Source: a candidate division WWE3 bacterium CG_4_9_14_0_2_um_filter_35_11
GTDB taxonomy: Bacteria > Patescibacteriota > WWE3 > 2-01-FULL-39-13
Assembly (NCBI GenBank): GCA_002789015.1
Contig: PFSJ01000004.1
Coordinates: 1-37,863 of the forward strand
Direction of reading: 5' to 3'
DNA: 37,863 bases
In this document: in pieces, positions 6,717 through 13,834 of the stretch
How the letters are laid out: each line of letters begins with the position of its first letter
How positions within the stretch are numbered: the stretch's first letter is position 1
Made by a program: the position numbers and the translations under genes
Notes under the pieces: generated by a model
Told to the model about the DNA's origin: nothing
Seen by the model: the letters and a program-made list of their open reading frames with translations, nothing else
Database searches by the model: none

Positions 6717-7517
6717 CTAATTTAACTCAACATTACCTAAAGAAACAACAGCCTCATCAAACACAGACGGCAACTGGCTAAAGTATCTATAAACAGCAAT
6801 ATTTCTTTGAACAGAACCAGAGATACCTTTGGATTGAATCAGATAACCAGATTGTGTTCCCTCTACACCTGTATCAGAAACAGTTATAGACATACTTGTG
6901 TAAAGAGGCCTAAATCTAACAAGACTTACTCCAACTGTTGATAAATCAGAAATTGTACAAACACCATTTGTTGGGCTCAAAGAAGTAAAATCGTTTGGAG
7001 CATCAGATGGGCTCCCACAATGATACATTAACCTTTGTACCGAATCACTTTTGTACAAATAAACGGCCAAAGATGCATTTACAACTGAATTATTTGTAAA
7101 CTGTATGTCTATCTTTTTACCACTACCACTATTCACATTTATTTGCTGAACTGAATTTTCTGAAAGACTTGGAATAAAAACCTTGTTGTCACAAAGGGGA
7201 TCAGAGTTGCTACACGGATAATTTGTAATTGTTACATTATATGTACAATTATCGATTTCATAATCCCCAGTATCTTCAGTCGTAAGAGAAGTAGGAACAC
7301 TGCCACCAGACTCTTCCGCAGAAGTTATTTCAGACAAAGCTCTTTCAGACCCTGCTTCTGAACATGCTTGAGCCTGATCAGACTGCGTTGAATAAACGGT
7401 TTCCTTAAGATTCAAATTTGATTGAGTGATACTAGAAATGGCAACCCCAAGAGCCGTAACCATTGTTACAATGACTATAATTAATGCTGCTTGACCTGAT
7501 TTATGCTTTATCATCAT
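6717..7517 (-). CDS. PilX-like type IV pilus accessory protein
   Basis: 266 aa. It begins with a short basic leader and a hydrophobic helix (SGQAALIIVIVTMVTALGVAISSI) like PilX/PilX_N proteins, which carry a pilin-like helix without the usual Glu5. The segment QAQACSEAGSERALSEI matches the conserved helical stretch of such proteins. The rest is beta-rich and Ser/Thr-rich. It probably belongs to the minor-pilin complex that primes pilus assembly. It follows the PilW-like gene by 2 bases in one transcription unit. Confidence 0.75.
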   Translation of the reverse strand: MMIKHKSGQAALIIVIVTMVTALGVAISSITQSNLNLKETVYSTQSDQAQACSEAGSERALSEITSAEESGGSVPTSLTTEDTGDYEIDNCTYNVTITNYPCSNSDPLCDNKVFIPSLSENSVQQINVNSGSGKKIDIQFTNNSVVNASLAVYLYKSDSVQRLMYHCGSPSDAPNDFTSLSPTNGVCTISDLSTVGVSLVRFRPLYTSMSITVSDTGVEGTQSGYLIQSKGISGSVQRNIAVYRYFSQLPSVFDEAVVSLGNVELN

Positions 7518-7519
7518 TT

Positions 7520-8101
7520 TTAATATGTACCCCTAACTGTAATAAAACTTTGGAACGTTTTTGAAATATTCCAATTCCCACAACTTGAATTACTTACAAC
7601 CATTGTAACAGTTATATGAGCAGGATTTCCAGGTGAAACTATAAAGTCTAAACTTGTTATGTTAACGCCATTTACGCTATCGTTTGTAAGTTTCTTTGAG
7701 TCAGTATAGCTACCATCACTTGATGCGTATACAAAATTATTTGTAACAGTAGCACCATTACATGAGACAGAAACACCACGCTGACCAATATACAAAGAAG
7801 TTGATCCCTGGCCCAAAATAAGTTCATCAGAACCAGAAGGCCCACTTCCAGAGCATGTAGAAGAAGCACTGTTTTTTACGCAATTTGCAGACAAAGCTTT
7901 AACTGCCATTTTTTCAATATAGCTCATTGTATATTCACCGTTTCTTTCTACTTCAGCGATAACTTTTTGTCTTTGGGAAGACTTAATAACAGAAAGCAAA
8001 ACGCCTGCGGTTATAGAAAGAGCAACGCCTAAAACTCCAATTGAAATCAAAAGCTCAATTAAAGTAAATCCATTATGTTTATGTTGTTTCATTTTATTCA
8101 C
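7520..8101 (-). CDS. PilW/PulJ-like minor pilin
   Basis: 193 aa. Classical type III prepilin leader KHNG with cleavage before FTLIELLISIGVLGVALSITAG, Glu5 present. The helix continues with RNGEYTMSYIEKMAVKA, resembling PilW-type minor pilins, then a beta-rich domain with several Cys. Its start overlaps the end of the PilV-like gene by 4 bases. Order PilV-PilW-PilX is that of minor-pilin operons in other bacteria. Confidence 0.82.
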   Translation of the reverse strand: MNKMKQHKHNGFTLIELLISIGVLGVALSITAGVLLSVIKSSQRQKVIAEVERNGEYTMSYIEKMAVKALSANCVKNSASSTCSGSGPSGSDELILGQGSTSLYIGQRGVSVSCNGATVTNNFVYASSDGSYTDSKKLTNDSVNGVNITSLDFIVSPGNPAHITVTMVVSNSSCGNWNISKTFQSFITVRGTY

Positions 8102-8547
8102 CGTTTACTCAAAACAGTACTAATAACCACTTTCTTATATCCACCTTCACCACCAGTTTCAAGCCACTGTGAGGTTACGGTAATTTTTTTCATAGTAGCT
8201 ATTCCTGCATATGTGGAAATTTCGATCTTCCTTTCAAAAGAGTTTGAAGCACCTAACGAAATAGAATCCCATGAATTACAATCAAGAAGAGAAGATACTC
8301 CAGTAGGAGATCCTGCATCAATTTTATAACAACCGTCTACTAATGCATCAAAACCAAATCCATCTCTAAGATACCTAATAGCTTCAATTCCAGATGAAGA
8401 CAATTTTTCTGCTTGAGCTCTTCTCGAAGACGACGTACTAGTTTTAACAGAGACAGATCCTAAAACTACTAATGCAAAAAGCACCATAACGGCAAGTCCA
8501 ATTGCCAAAACAACTTCTATTAAAGTTTCTCCACGATTTAATTTCAT
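8098..8547 (-). CDS. PilV-like minor pilin
   Basis: 149 aa. The leader MKLNRG is followed by ETLIEVVLAIGLAVMVLFAL; the expected Phe at +1 is Glu, with the TLIEV core kept. SSSRRAQAEKLSSSGIEAIRYLRD follows, like PilV proteins. Cleavage by the PilD at 11239-11988 is inferred. Starts 3 bases after the FimT-like gene. Confidence 0.8.
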   Translation of the reverse strand: MKLNRGETLIEVVLAIGLAVMVLFALVVLGSVSVKTSTSSSRRAQAEKLSSSGIEAIRYLRDGFGFDALVDGCYKIDAGSPTGVSSLLDCNSWDSISLGASNSFERKIEISTYAGIATMKKITVTSQWLETGGEGGYKKVVISTVLSKR

Positions 8548-8550
8548 ATT

Positions 8551-9030
8551 TTATTCAACAACCATTTTGCCTGTTTCATATACTCTTATCGTTTTGCTTT
8601 CTGTACCAAAATTTACAACAATATCTTGGCTTGCTCCAGCTGTTCCTGAAATTCTTTTCCCAGTTAATCTTTCGAATTCAATTGTACAAACGACACAACT
8701 AAAAGTAGATCCTGTGCCTGAAAGCGTTGACGTTTTAGAAGTACCAGAAGTACCATCGGTAAATAAAGGTTTAACAACATAGGTAGCTGTATTATTCGTT
8801 GGAATAATTTGCCAATTCGCATCTTTACCAGAAACAACAACCCCGTCAATTGCCTTACTTCTGGCGGATCTAATATTTTCCGCAAAAATATCTACATTAT
8901 TTTGAAAAGTGCGTCGATCTGCAAAATTGCCAAAAGAGGGAAGGGCAGCAACAGTTAAAATGCCCATAATTCCAACAACAATCAAAACCTCAATAAGAGT
9001 AAAAGAATTAAGATTATTGGACAGTCTCAC
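8551..9030 (-). CDS. FimT/GspH-like pseudopilin
   Basis: 159 aa with a GTG start at 9030. Prepilin motif NS-FTLIEVLIVVGIMGILTVAALPSF, with Ser rather than Gly at -1, then NNVDIFAENIRSARSKAIDG, the helix typical of GspH/FimT. The C-terminal part has a Cys-x-x-Cys (FSCVVCTIEF). The GTG is supported by an extended -10 (TGC-TAATAT, 9037-9045) 6 bases upstream, so this gene probably heads its own transcript for FimT-PilV-PilW-PilX-cupredoxin. Confidence 0.8.
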   Translation of the reverse strand: MRLSNNLNSFTLIEVLIVVGIMGILTVAALPSFGNFADRRTFQNNVDIFAENIRSARSKAIDGVVVSGKDANWQIIPTNNTATYVVKPLFTDGTSGTSKTSTLSGTGSTFSCVVCTIEFERLTGKRISGTAGASQDIVVNFGTESKTIRVYETGKMVVE

Positions 9031-9036
9031 AAAAGA

Positions 9037-9045
9037 ATATTAGCA
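9037..9045 (-). promoter_or_regulatory. Extended -10 promoter of the FimT-like gene
   Basis: TGC followed by TAATAT (9037-9042), 6 bases before GTG 9030. Same geometry as the yebC and 12.6 kb pilin promoters; predicts a leaderless GTG start. Confidence 0.5.
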
Positions 9046-9052
9046 TAAAATT

Positions 9053-9511
9053 TTAGAAAGAATTTGTTAAACAATAATCTCCAGTACCACCAGCTCCAGT
9101 AGGAGTACACGTTGTTGCTCCATTCAATTGATCTGCACCAGATTCGAGTTTTGCACATAAGTTAAATGTTTGATATGGAGAAACCGAAGTGTAGCAGTAC
9201 GCAAAACCAGATTTTGGATCTGCAGGAATTGACTGAATATATTTGGGAGAACCAGCAAGTGGCAAAGCAGAAACCGAATTTCCGGATTGGGTCGCAGGAT
9301 ATGCATTATTATCCGCATAGTATTGCTCCAATGCACTTGATATCAAAGCCAAGTCTTTCTTTCTATTTGAATCACGGGCTTTGGCAAATTGTGTGTTTGG
9401 ATTTATAACAACAATCACCAAACCAGATAAAATCCCTATAACTCCAACAACAATCAAAAGCTCAATTAAAGTGAAGGCGAGGCGGTGAGGTTGGGCAGAG
9501 AATCTGGGCAT
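9053..9511 (-). CDS. GspG-like type IV pilin / pseudopilin
   Basis: 152 aa. Prepilin motif LA-FTLIELLIVVGVIGILSGLVIVVINP with Ala at -1, then AKARDSNRKKDLALISSALEQYYADNNAYPAT, the signature of GspG-like pilins. Leader of about 12 residues. The C-terminal domain has paired Cys that may form disulfides. It could be a structural or minor pilin; sequence alone does not settle this. Confidence 0.8.
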   Translation of the reverse strand: MPRFSAQPHRLAFTLIELLIVVGVIGILSGLVIVVINPNTQFAKARDSNRKKDLALISSALEQYYADNNAYPATQSGNSVSALPLAGSPKYIQSIPADPKSGFAYCYTSVSPYQTFNLCAKLESGADQLNGATTCTPTGAGGTGDYCLTNSF

Positions 9512-9525
9512 TTACTTAGAACAGA

Positions 9526-10193
9526 CTAACATAACAGAAAAAAACTATCAACATACCGCATACTGCACAGCACAAAAACTCCCATGTCGTTTGTTTGACT
9601 TTTTCGTAATTCATTGATAGCATGATTACGTTGGTTAACCGCAAGGTTTATTCGGCTAAACCCAAGCCGACGGCCAACATCTTTATTCAGTATCATCCCT
9701 GTTGTGCATTTCTCTTTCAAGATTTTTGTTTTGGGCATTGATAATACCAAATTTATCCTTCTTTTTTCAATCACTGCCTCAAAAGCCCAATATTTATATA
9801 GTTTTCCAGCTCTCTCGTATTCATTTTCCTCCTGCCAAAATGTAGCACGTTTTAGTAAGTCTATAGCACTGGGTAAAAGTCGGATGTTTGTTTCTATTCG
9901 TTTCGAGTCCCGTTGGCTTCTATTCCCTTTAAAAATTAAATATTTATCCCTTTTGCATTAAATATTATTTCACCATTATCAAATGCTGGACATAAAACGC
10001 TTTTGGTCTTGTCAAATATTTTTCTTATTTGGTCTTTGTAGCTAATTTTCATATCGGGTTGAAAATTCAAAACACTCGTACTAAATAATAACACTATCCA
10101 TGCACCCATGAATTTAGAAATGCGAATACATAAACTTGGACACTCTAATCTTTGTTTGTATTTTGGTGGAAAAACTCGCGACAAAGCCTCCAA
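9526..10193 (-). pseudogene. Unknown gene split by a -1 frameshift
   Basis: Two minus-strand frames join across the run AAAAGGG at 9948-9954. The first (85 codons, TTG start 10193, hydrophobic segment GAWIVLLFSTSVLNF) ends at 9936. The second is open from about 9957 to 9526 without an ATG until 9774, though its upstream part looks protein-like (RLLPSAIDLLKRATFWQEEN, then AGKLYKYWAFEAVIEKRRIN). Adding one A to the run, or a -1 slip, gives a continuous protein of about 222 aa. This could be a decaying gene, a sequencing error in a homopolymer, or programmed frameshifting. Family not recognised. It interrupts the pilin series, so it may be an insertion. Confidence 0.45.
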
Positions 10194-10210
10194 TTAATTA
10201 AGCATGAACA

Positions 10211-10624
10211 TCATAAAATACAACCGGCTCCTTGAGTTAACCTTTGAGGATCTCCTGAAACAATATCGTATGCACAAGTAAATTCGCATGCTACGGTTGA
10301 ACCAACACCTGCTGGCAAGGTTCCGGTTACGGAAATTACATTTCCTGTTGCCGAAACATCATAAGTTGATGTAGAAGGGGAGTCTACTGGATCAATTCCA
10401 CCAATTTTAGTCATGTCATTACATTTTAAAGGATCATATGTAGTTTGGGCACATGAAAAAAGGCCTAAACAAAGTTTATTCGTATTCGCTTGCAAAACTG
10501 CCTCCGCAGACTTTCTTTGTTGTGCGGCTGGATTTAAAACAACCAAAATAACACCAGCCAAAATACCAATAATAACAATAACTATCAAAAGCTCAATTAA
10601 AGTGAAGGCAGAAAACTTTGACAT
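10211..10624 (-). CDS. Type IV pilin, paralogue of the 10748-11206 pilin
   Basis: 137 aa. Leader MSKFSA, then FTLIELLIVIVIIGILAGVILVVLNPAAQQRKSAEAVLQANTNKLCLGL (segments match the upstream pilin nearly residue by residue). Ala replaces Gly at -1. The globular domain has about six Cys, with C-terminal spacing shared with its paralogue (CEFTCAYD against CNYSCSFD). It lies downstream of the terminator that follows the first pilin, so it is probably expressed at a different level. Probably a structural pilin. Confidence 0.85.
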   Translation of the reverse strand: MSKFSAFTLIELLIVIVIIGILAGVILVVLNPAAQQRKSAEAVLQANTNKLCLGLFSCAQTTYDPLKCNDMTKIGGIDPVDSPSTSTYDVSATGNVISVTGTLPAGVGSTVACEFTCAYDIVSGDPQRLTQGAGCIL

Positions 10625-10675
10625 CTTTAAAAATAAATATGTACTAAAAATACATTAACACAAAGATGGGAAAAA

Positions 10676-10707
10676 CAAAAAAGGGCCCCAGTTTCCCGGG
10701 GCCTTTT
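10676..10707 (-). terminator. Rho-independent terminator after the upstream pilin
   Basis: Minus strand: AAAAGGCCCC, an 8-base loop, GGGGCCCTTTT with one unpaired C, then a T-rich tail. It lies 40 bases past the pilin stop codon at 10748 and separates the two pilin paralogues. A strong terminator after one gene fits an abundant, monocistronic major pilin. Confidence 0.8.
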
Positions 10708-10747
10708 CGGATTGCTAAATCAGATAGCAAACTAAGCTAGTAACAAT

Positions 10748-11206
10748 TTACCAGCAACCTGCATCAGGAAGCAATCTAGTAGCAGTCCCTGCTCCGAAAT
10801 CAAAACTACAACTATAGTTACAAGCTGTTGAATCTGTTTTTGGCACACCAGCAGTAGCTGACAAAGTTCCTGTTATTGTAACAACATTTCCGGAAATAGC
10901 AGAAGCGAAAGTTGAAGCAGCTGGAATACCAGTAGGATCAGCAGCGCCAATTAAAGCTAGTGTCGTTGCAAAAGTCGCACTTCCACAATTTCCGGCAGTT
11001 GCCGTAGTCGCCGCGCATGAGTTTAATGCTAAACAAAGCTTATTTGTATTAGCTGAAAGGACTGATTCAGCAGACTTTCTCTGTTGTTTGGCTGGGTTAA
11101 GTACTACCAAGACTACACCGGCTAAGATTCCGATGATAACGATAACTATAAGTAACTCGATAAGGGTAAACCCTTTTCTTCCGAAGCGGACAGGAAATGT
11201 ATTCAT
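10748..11206 (-). CDS. Probable major type IV pilin
   Basis: 152 aa. Leader ending RKG, cleaved before FTLIELLIVIVIIGILAGVVLVVLNP, then KQQRKSAESVLSANTNKLCLALNSC and an Ala/Thr-rich globular domain with six Cys. Own strong terminator at 10676-10707, and GC-richer, less AT-biased codons than neighbours, both typical of a highly expressed structural subunit; I infer it is the major pilin. The paralogue at 10211-10624 lies directly downstream. PilD lies 32 bases upstream on the same strand. Confidence 0.85.
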   Translation of the reverse strand: MNTFPVRFGRKGFTLIELLIVIVIIGILAGVVLVVLNPAKQQRKSAESVLSANTNKLCLALNSCAATTATAGNCGSATFATTLALIGAADPTGIPAASTFASAISGNVVTITGTLSATAGVPKTDSTACNYSCSFDFGAGTATRLLPDAGCW

Positions 11207-11238
11207 TCTTCGTACTTTTTATCGAGGAAGGCTATTTA

Positions 11239-11988
11239 TCATAACAATCCTAGATACAAATTAATTAAATTAAAACCAACTAAATAACTAATCGTAAACC
11301 CAAATATTAGAAAAGGCCCAAACGGTATAGTTTGCGTTATCCGCTTCCTTCCCCTTATAACGAGTATTACCCCAACAATTGCCCCTGTCAAGAAGGAGAT
11401 AAAAAGCATAACTAAAGATAATGTTGGACCTAAAAAAAGTGCCAATATTCCAGATAAATAAATGTCGCCTTCACCCATAGCTTTGCCCTTTGAACCCAAA
11501 TATAGGATGCCGAAAAATGCGGAGGTTATAAGGGCTGCCCTGACATGATCCCAAATCGGGAAGTACATAAGGGCAGCCCCAATCAGATACGTCCCAACCA
11601 ACAGATAAAGATATATATCCGGAATAACATAATACAAAAGATCCGTAAAGACGATCAGGATTAAAACCAGTAAAACTAAAGCAAAAAACAAAGCTTGCAA
11701 TAATGGATAGCTCGCAAAAATAAATCCTGCACAGATCGCTGTAAAAAATTCTATAACAATATGTATTGGCGGAATACTTTTTTTACAGTATCTACATTTT
11801 CCTTTTAGAAACAAAAATGAAAAAACCGGTATCAAATCCATCATCGAGAGTTCATGCTTACATGAAACACAATAAGACCTTCCCTTAACAAATTGCTCCC
11901 CTCGATAAACACGTTCAATTACGACATTCAAAAATGATCCAATAAAAAGAAAAAAAATAAAAGCAATTAAAAAGATAATTAAAACCAT
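11239..11988 (-). CDS. pilD: Prepilin peptidase / N-methyltransferase (A24 family)
   Basis: 249 aa integral membrane protease. N-terminal GSFLNVVIERV (residues 17-27); zinc-binding Cys pairs C40/C43 and C65/C68 of the methyltransferase part; catalytic Asp116 in FTDLLYYVIPD and Asp176 in GEGD (GxGD motif). About seven hydrophobic helices follow. It removes leaders from the prepilins in this locus. It starts directly after the coiled-coil gene (0 bases). An inverted repeat (GGGCTGCCCT / AGGGCAGCCC, 11532-11541 and 11570-11579) lies within codons 139-154. Confidence 0.95.
   Translation of the reverse strand: MVLIIFLIAFIFFLFIGSFLNVVIERVYRGEQFVKGRSYCVSCKHELSMMDLIPVFSFLFLKGKCRYCKKSIPPIHIVIEFFTAICAGFIFASYPLLQALFFALVLLVLILIVFTDLLYYVIPDIYLYLLVGTYLIGAALMYFPIWDHVRAALITSAFFGILYLGSKGKAMGEGDIYLSGILALFLGPTLSLVMLFISFLTGAIVGVILVIRGRKRITQTIPFGPFLIFGFTISYLVGFNLINLYLGLL
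11532..11579. repeat. GC-rich inverted repeat inside pilD
   Basis: 10-base perfect arms GGGCTGCCCT and AGGGCAGCCC with a 28-base spacer. Weaker member of the intragenic palindrome set because of its long spacer. Confidence 0.7.
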
Positions 11989-12522
11989 TTATCGTCCCGC
12001 TTCCAACTTTTTAATTCGTTCTTCGTGGTCACAAATGAGATCCTGATTTCTTTTTGCGATACTAGTTGATGCGACTTGCTCTACCTCTATGTCCATTGTT
12101 CTAGAAACCATAGAATCCTTATATCCTAAAAGATCAATTCTCATATCTGCAAACATGGGCTCAAGACTTCTAATAATGTCTTCTTTGAAAAAGTCGAATT
12201 TAAAATCAATATGCTTTTCTAATCTATCAAATCTTTCTTCATGGCTATCTAATCTTTCGTTAATATTGACTAATTGTTTATCAATCTGGTTAAAACGCTC
12301 ATCAATTTGTGTAAAACGTATATCATGATCATCTAACCTTTCTTCGATTTTATCTAGTCGCGCCTCAATTTTATCTAACCTTACTTCAATTTTATCCAAA
12401 CGGGATTCTATTTTCTCAAATCGTACATCCATATAGCTAATTAAAACCGATAGCTTTTCATCTAGATATTCAGTCGTTAAAGGCGTCTGCTTTTGGCTTT
12501 TCATGCAAGTATTCAACCACAC
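11989..12522 (-). CDS. Coiled-coil protein of the pilin locus
   Basis: 177 aa, or 171 from the internal ATG at 12504. From about residue 25 to 110 it is built of short repeats with hydrophobic spacing of a long coiled coil (FEKIESRLDKIEVRLDKIEA and onwards: RLDDHDIRF, RFNQIDKQL, RLDSHEERF). No signal peptide or membrane helix, so cytoplasmic. It is coupled to pilD and lies between two pilin genes. Similar coiled-coil hypotheticals are common and carry no fixed function; a scaffold or regulator of the pilus machine is possible but unsupported. Confidence 0.7.
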   Translation of the reverse strand: MWLNTCMKSQKQTPLTTEYLDEKLSVLISYMDVRFEKIESRLDKIEVRLDKIEARLDKIEERLDDHDIRFTQIDERFNQIDKQLVNINERLDSHEERFDRLEKHIDFKFDFFKEDIIRSLEPMFADMRIDLLGYKDSMVSRTMDIEVEQVASTSIAKRNQDLICDHEERIKKLEAGR

Positions 12523-12597
12523 ATTTTCATTGCTATCAAGCGAGAAATGTTAAATTTTTCATTAAAAAGATCTAAACTTTGCATGGCCAAAAGAAGA

Positions 12598-13080
12598 TCA
12601 TTCTGGCACGCAAATATGTGTGCCTGGAGTTGCACTAGCTCCACTTGAATTCTGATAGGCTTGAGATAAAAAAGCCTGCGACGCAGGAACAAAACAAATA
12701 TGGACAACACTTGATGAATCCAAAGTCACAATAAATGAAGAAATATTTGAACCGCTTGCAAAACTAGAATCGACTTCGCCAACAGCAACCAAACGGTTCA
12801 ACCAGCAAGATGAAACAGTCGAAGCCCCATTACTAGAAGGCGCACTACAATTAGAAACAGAACCCCATGGATACACACCATTATATGAAACAAAATATCT
12901 ATTTACTGCCGATAAAAGGGCGGCACTATCTGTTTTCTTAGTTCCATCCCTCGCTTTTCCAGTTTGTTCTTTTGGATTTAAAGTCACAAGGATAACACCT
13001 GCTAAAATCGCTAAAATTGCAATCACAATACTAACTTCTATTAACGTAAGACCTTTAAAAAATTTCATTCTCAGCAACAT
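12598..13080 (-). CDS. Type IV pilin-like protein
   Basis: 160 aa. Leader MLLRMKFFKG then LTLIEVSIVIAILAILAGVILVTLNPKEQ; Gly at -1, Leu at +1. The segment KARDGTKKTDSAALLSAVNRYFVSYNGVYPW resembles GspG-like pilins. I use ATG 13080, which lies 6 bases after an extended -10 (TGA-TATACT); ATG 13068 would also keep the leader. The promoter overlaps the holB stop codon. It is the first gene of the minus-strand pilin series. Confidence 0.82.
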   Translation of the reverse strand: MLLRMKFFKGLTLIEVSIVIAILAILAGVILVTLNPKEQTGKARDGTKKTDSAALLSAVNRYFVSYNGVYPWGSVSNCSAPSSNGASTVSSCWLNRLVAVGEVDSSFASGSNISSFIVTLDSSSVVHICFVPASQAFLSQAYQNSSGASATPGTHICVPE

Positions 13081-13086
13081 AAACGA

Positions 13087-13095
13087 AGTATATCA
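13087..13095 (-). promoter_or_regulatory. Extended -10 promoter of the 12.6 kb pilin
   Basis: TGA-TATACT, 6 bases before ATG 13080. The TGA is also the holB stop codon. The same nine bases precede pilB on the other strand (13813-13821). Confidence 0.55.
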
Positions 13096-13800
13096 CTTAG
13101 AAATAATAGGGAAGTTGATCAAAAAACTTTCAATCCCCATCGACACATTAGCATTATTTGACCTTATTTTTTCAACTACCTCCATAAGATAAATCAAATT
13201 CTCTTGGCAAGCTTTTGTACTCAAATTAATTGAGTTGCCATTCTTACCTAGTGAGTCCAAAAGCATATTCCTTAAAAACATCTGCCAATTTTTCAAAAAC
13301 TCAACCGCAAATACTCTATCCTTAAATTTTGACTTGCTACTTGAAAACCAGTCGAACCTTTCCCCAATATCCATACTTATAACTTCAATAAACTCATCAA
13401 ATGAGTCGCCAGAAGAAAAAGAAGTGGAGGATTTTTGTGGATTTTTAATCCTCGTGATAATGCATCTAGATAAAACTGTATCAATTAAATTTTTTGGATT
13501 ATCAACTGATAAAACAATTTGAAGATATTCCGGAGGCTCCTCTATTAATTTGAGCAAAGAATTTTGAGCCTCAACAGTCATTAATTGGGCATCCTTAATT
13601 ATGGCGACTTTTTGAGTTGAATTAAGTGGGCGCAGGCTCGCGAACTTTATAAGTTCGCGAGCCTGCGCAATCGATATTTTTTTCCCACCCTCTGATTCAA
13701 TTAACATAGAATTACCATCTATCTCGGATAGCTTATAATTCTCTGTAATAAAAGCGTCTCTTGATTCTTTATTTTCTGACGTGATAATTAACGTTTGCAT
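13093..13800 (-). CDS. holB: DNA polymerase III delta'-like clamp-loader subunit
   Basis: 235 aa, shorter than the usual 300 or more. Recognisable features: ISIAQARELIKFASLRPL, KVAIIKDAQLMTVEAQNSLLKLIEEPPE (the conserved delta'/DnaX stretch), and SRCIITRI. No Walker A motif is present, as in delta' subunits, which do not hydrolyse ATP. It would act in the clamp loader at the replication fork. It diverges from pilB with only 34 bases between start codons. Codons 45-57 contain an 18-base-arm perfect inverted repeat. Confidence 0.85.
   Translation of the reverse strand: MQTLIITSENKESRDAFITENYKLSEIDGNSMLIESEGGKKISIAQARELIKFASLRPLNSTQKVAIIKDAQLMTVEAQNSLLKLIEEPPEYLQIVLSVDNPKNLIDTVLSRCIITRIKNPQKSSTSFSSGDSFDEFIEVISMDIGERFDWFSSSKSKFKDRVFAVEFLKNWQMFLRNMLLDSLGKNGNSINLSTKACQENLIYLMEVVEKIRSNNANVSMGIESFLINFPIISK
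13630..13668. repeat. Perfect 18-bp-arm inverted repeat inside holB
   Basis: Arm GCGCAGGCTCGCGAACTT (13630-13647), 3-base loop, and its exact reverse complement (13651-13668). Much GC-richer than the surrounding gene. It encodes the family-conserved stretch AQARELIKFASLR, so it is not an inserted element. No T-run follows. Confidence 0.95.
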
Positions 13801-13821
13801 AATTAATCCCTATGATATACT
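13794..13821 (+). promoter_or_regulatory. pilB promoter
   Basis: TTTGCA (13794-13799), 16-base spacer, extended -10 TGA-TATACT (hexamer 13816-13821). ATG 13835 follows 13 bases later. The -35 overlaps the first codons of holB on the opposite strand, so the two genes share this small control region. Confidence 0.55.
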
Positions 13822-13834
13822 GAACCTAGAGATC

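Noticed and set aside
12060-12440. Repetitive DNA as a tandem repeat element
   Set aside because: The repeats are codons of a coiled coil (RLDKIE units) inside a normal reading frame.
13630-13668. Intragenic hairpins as transcription terminators
   Set aside because: None of the coding hairpins is followed by a T-run on either strand, and all lie in the middle of needed genes.
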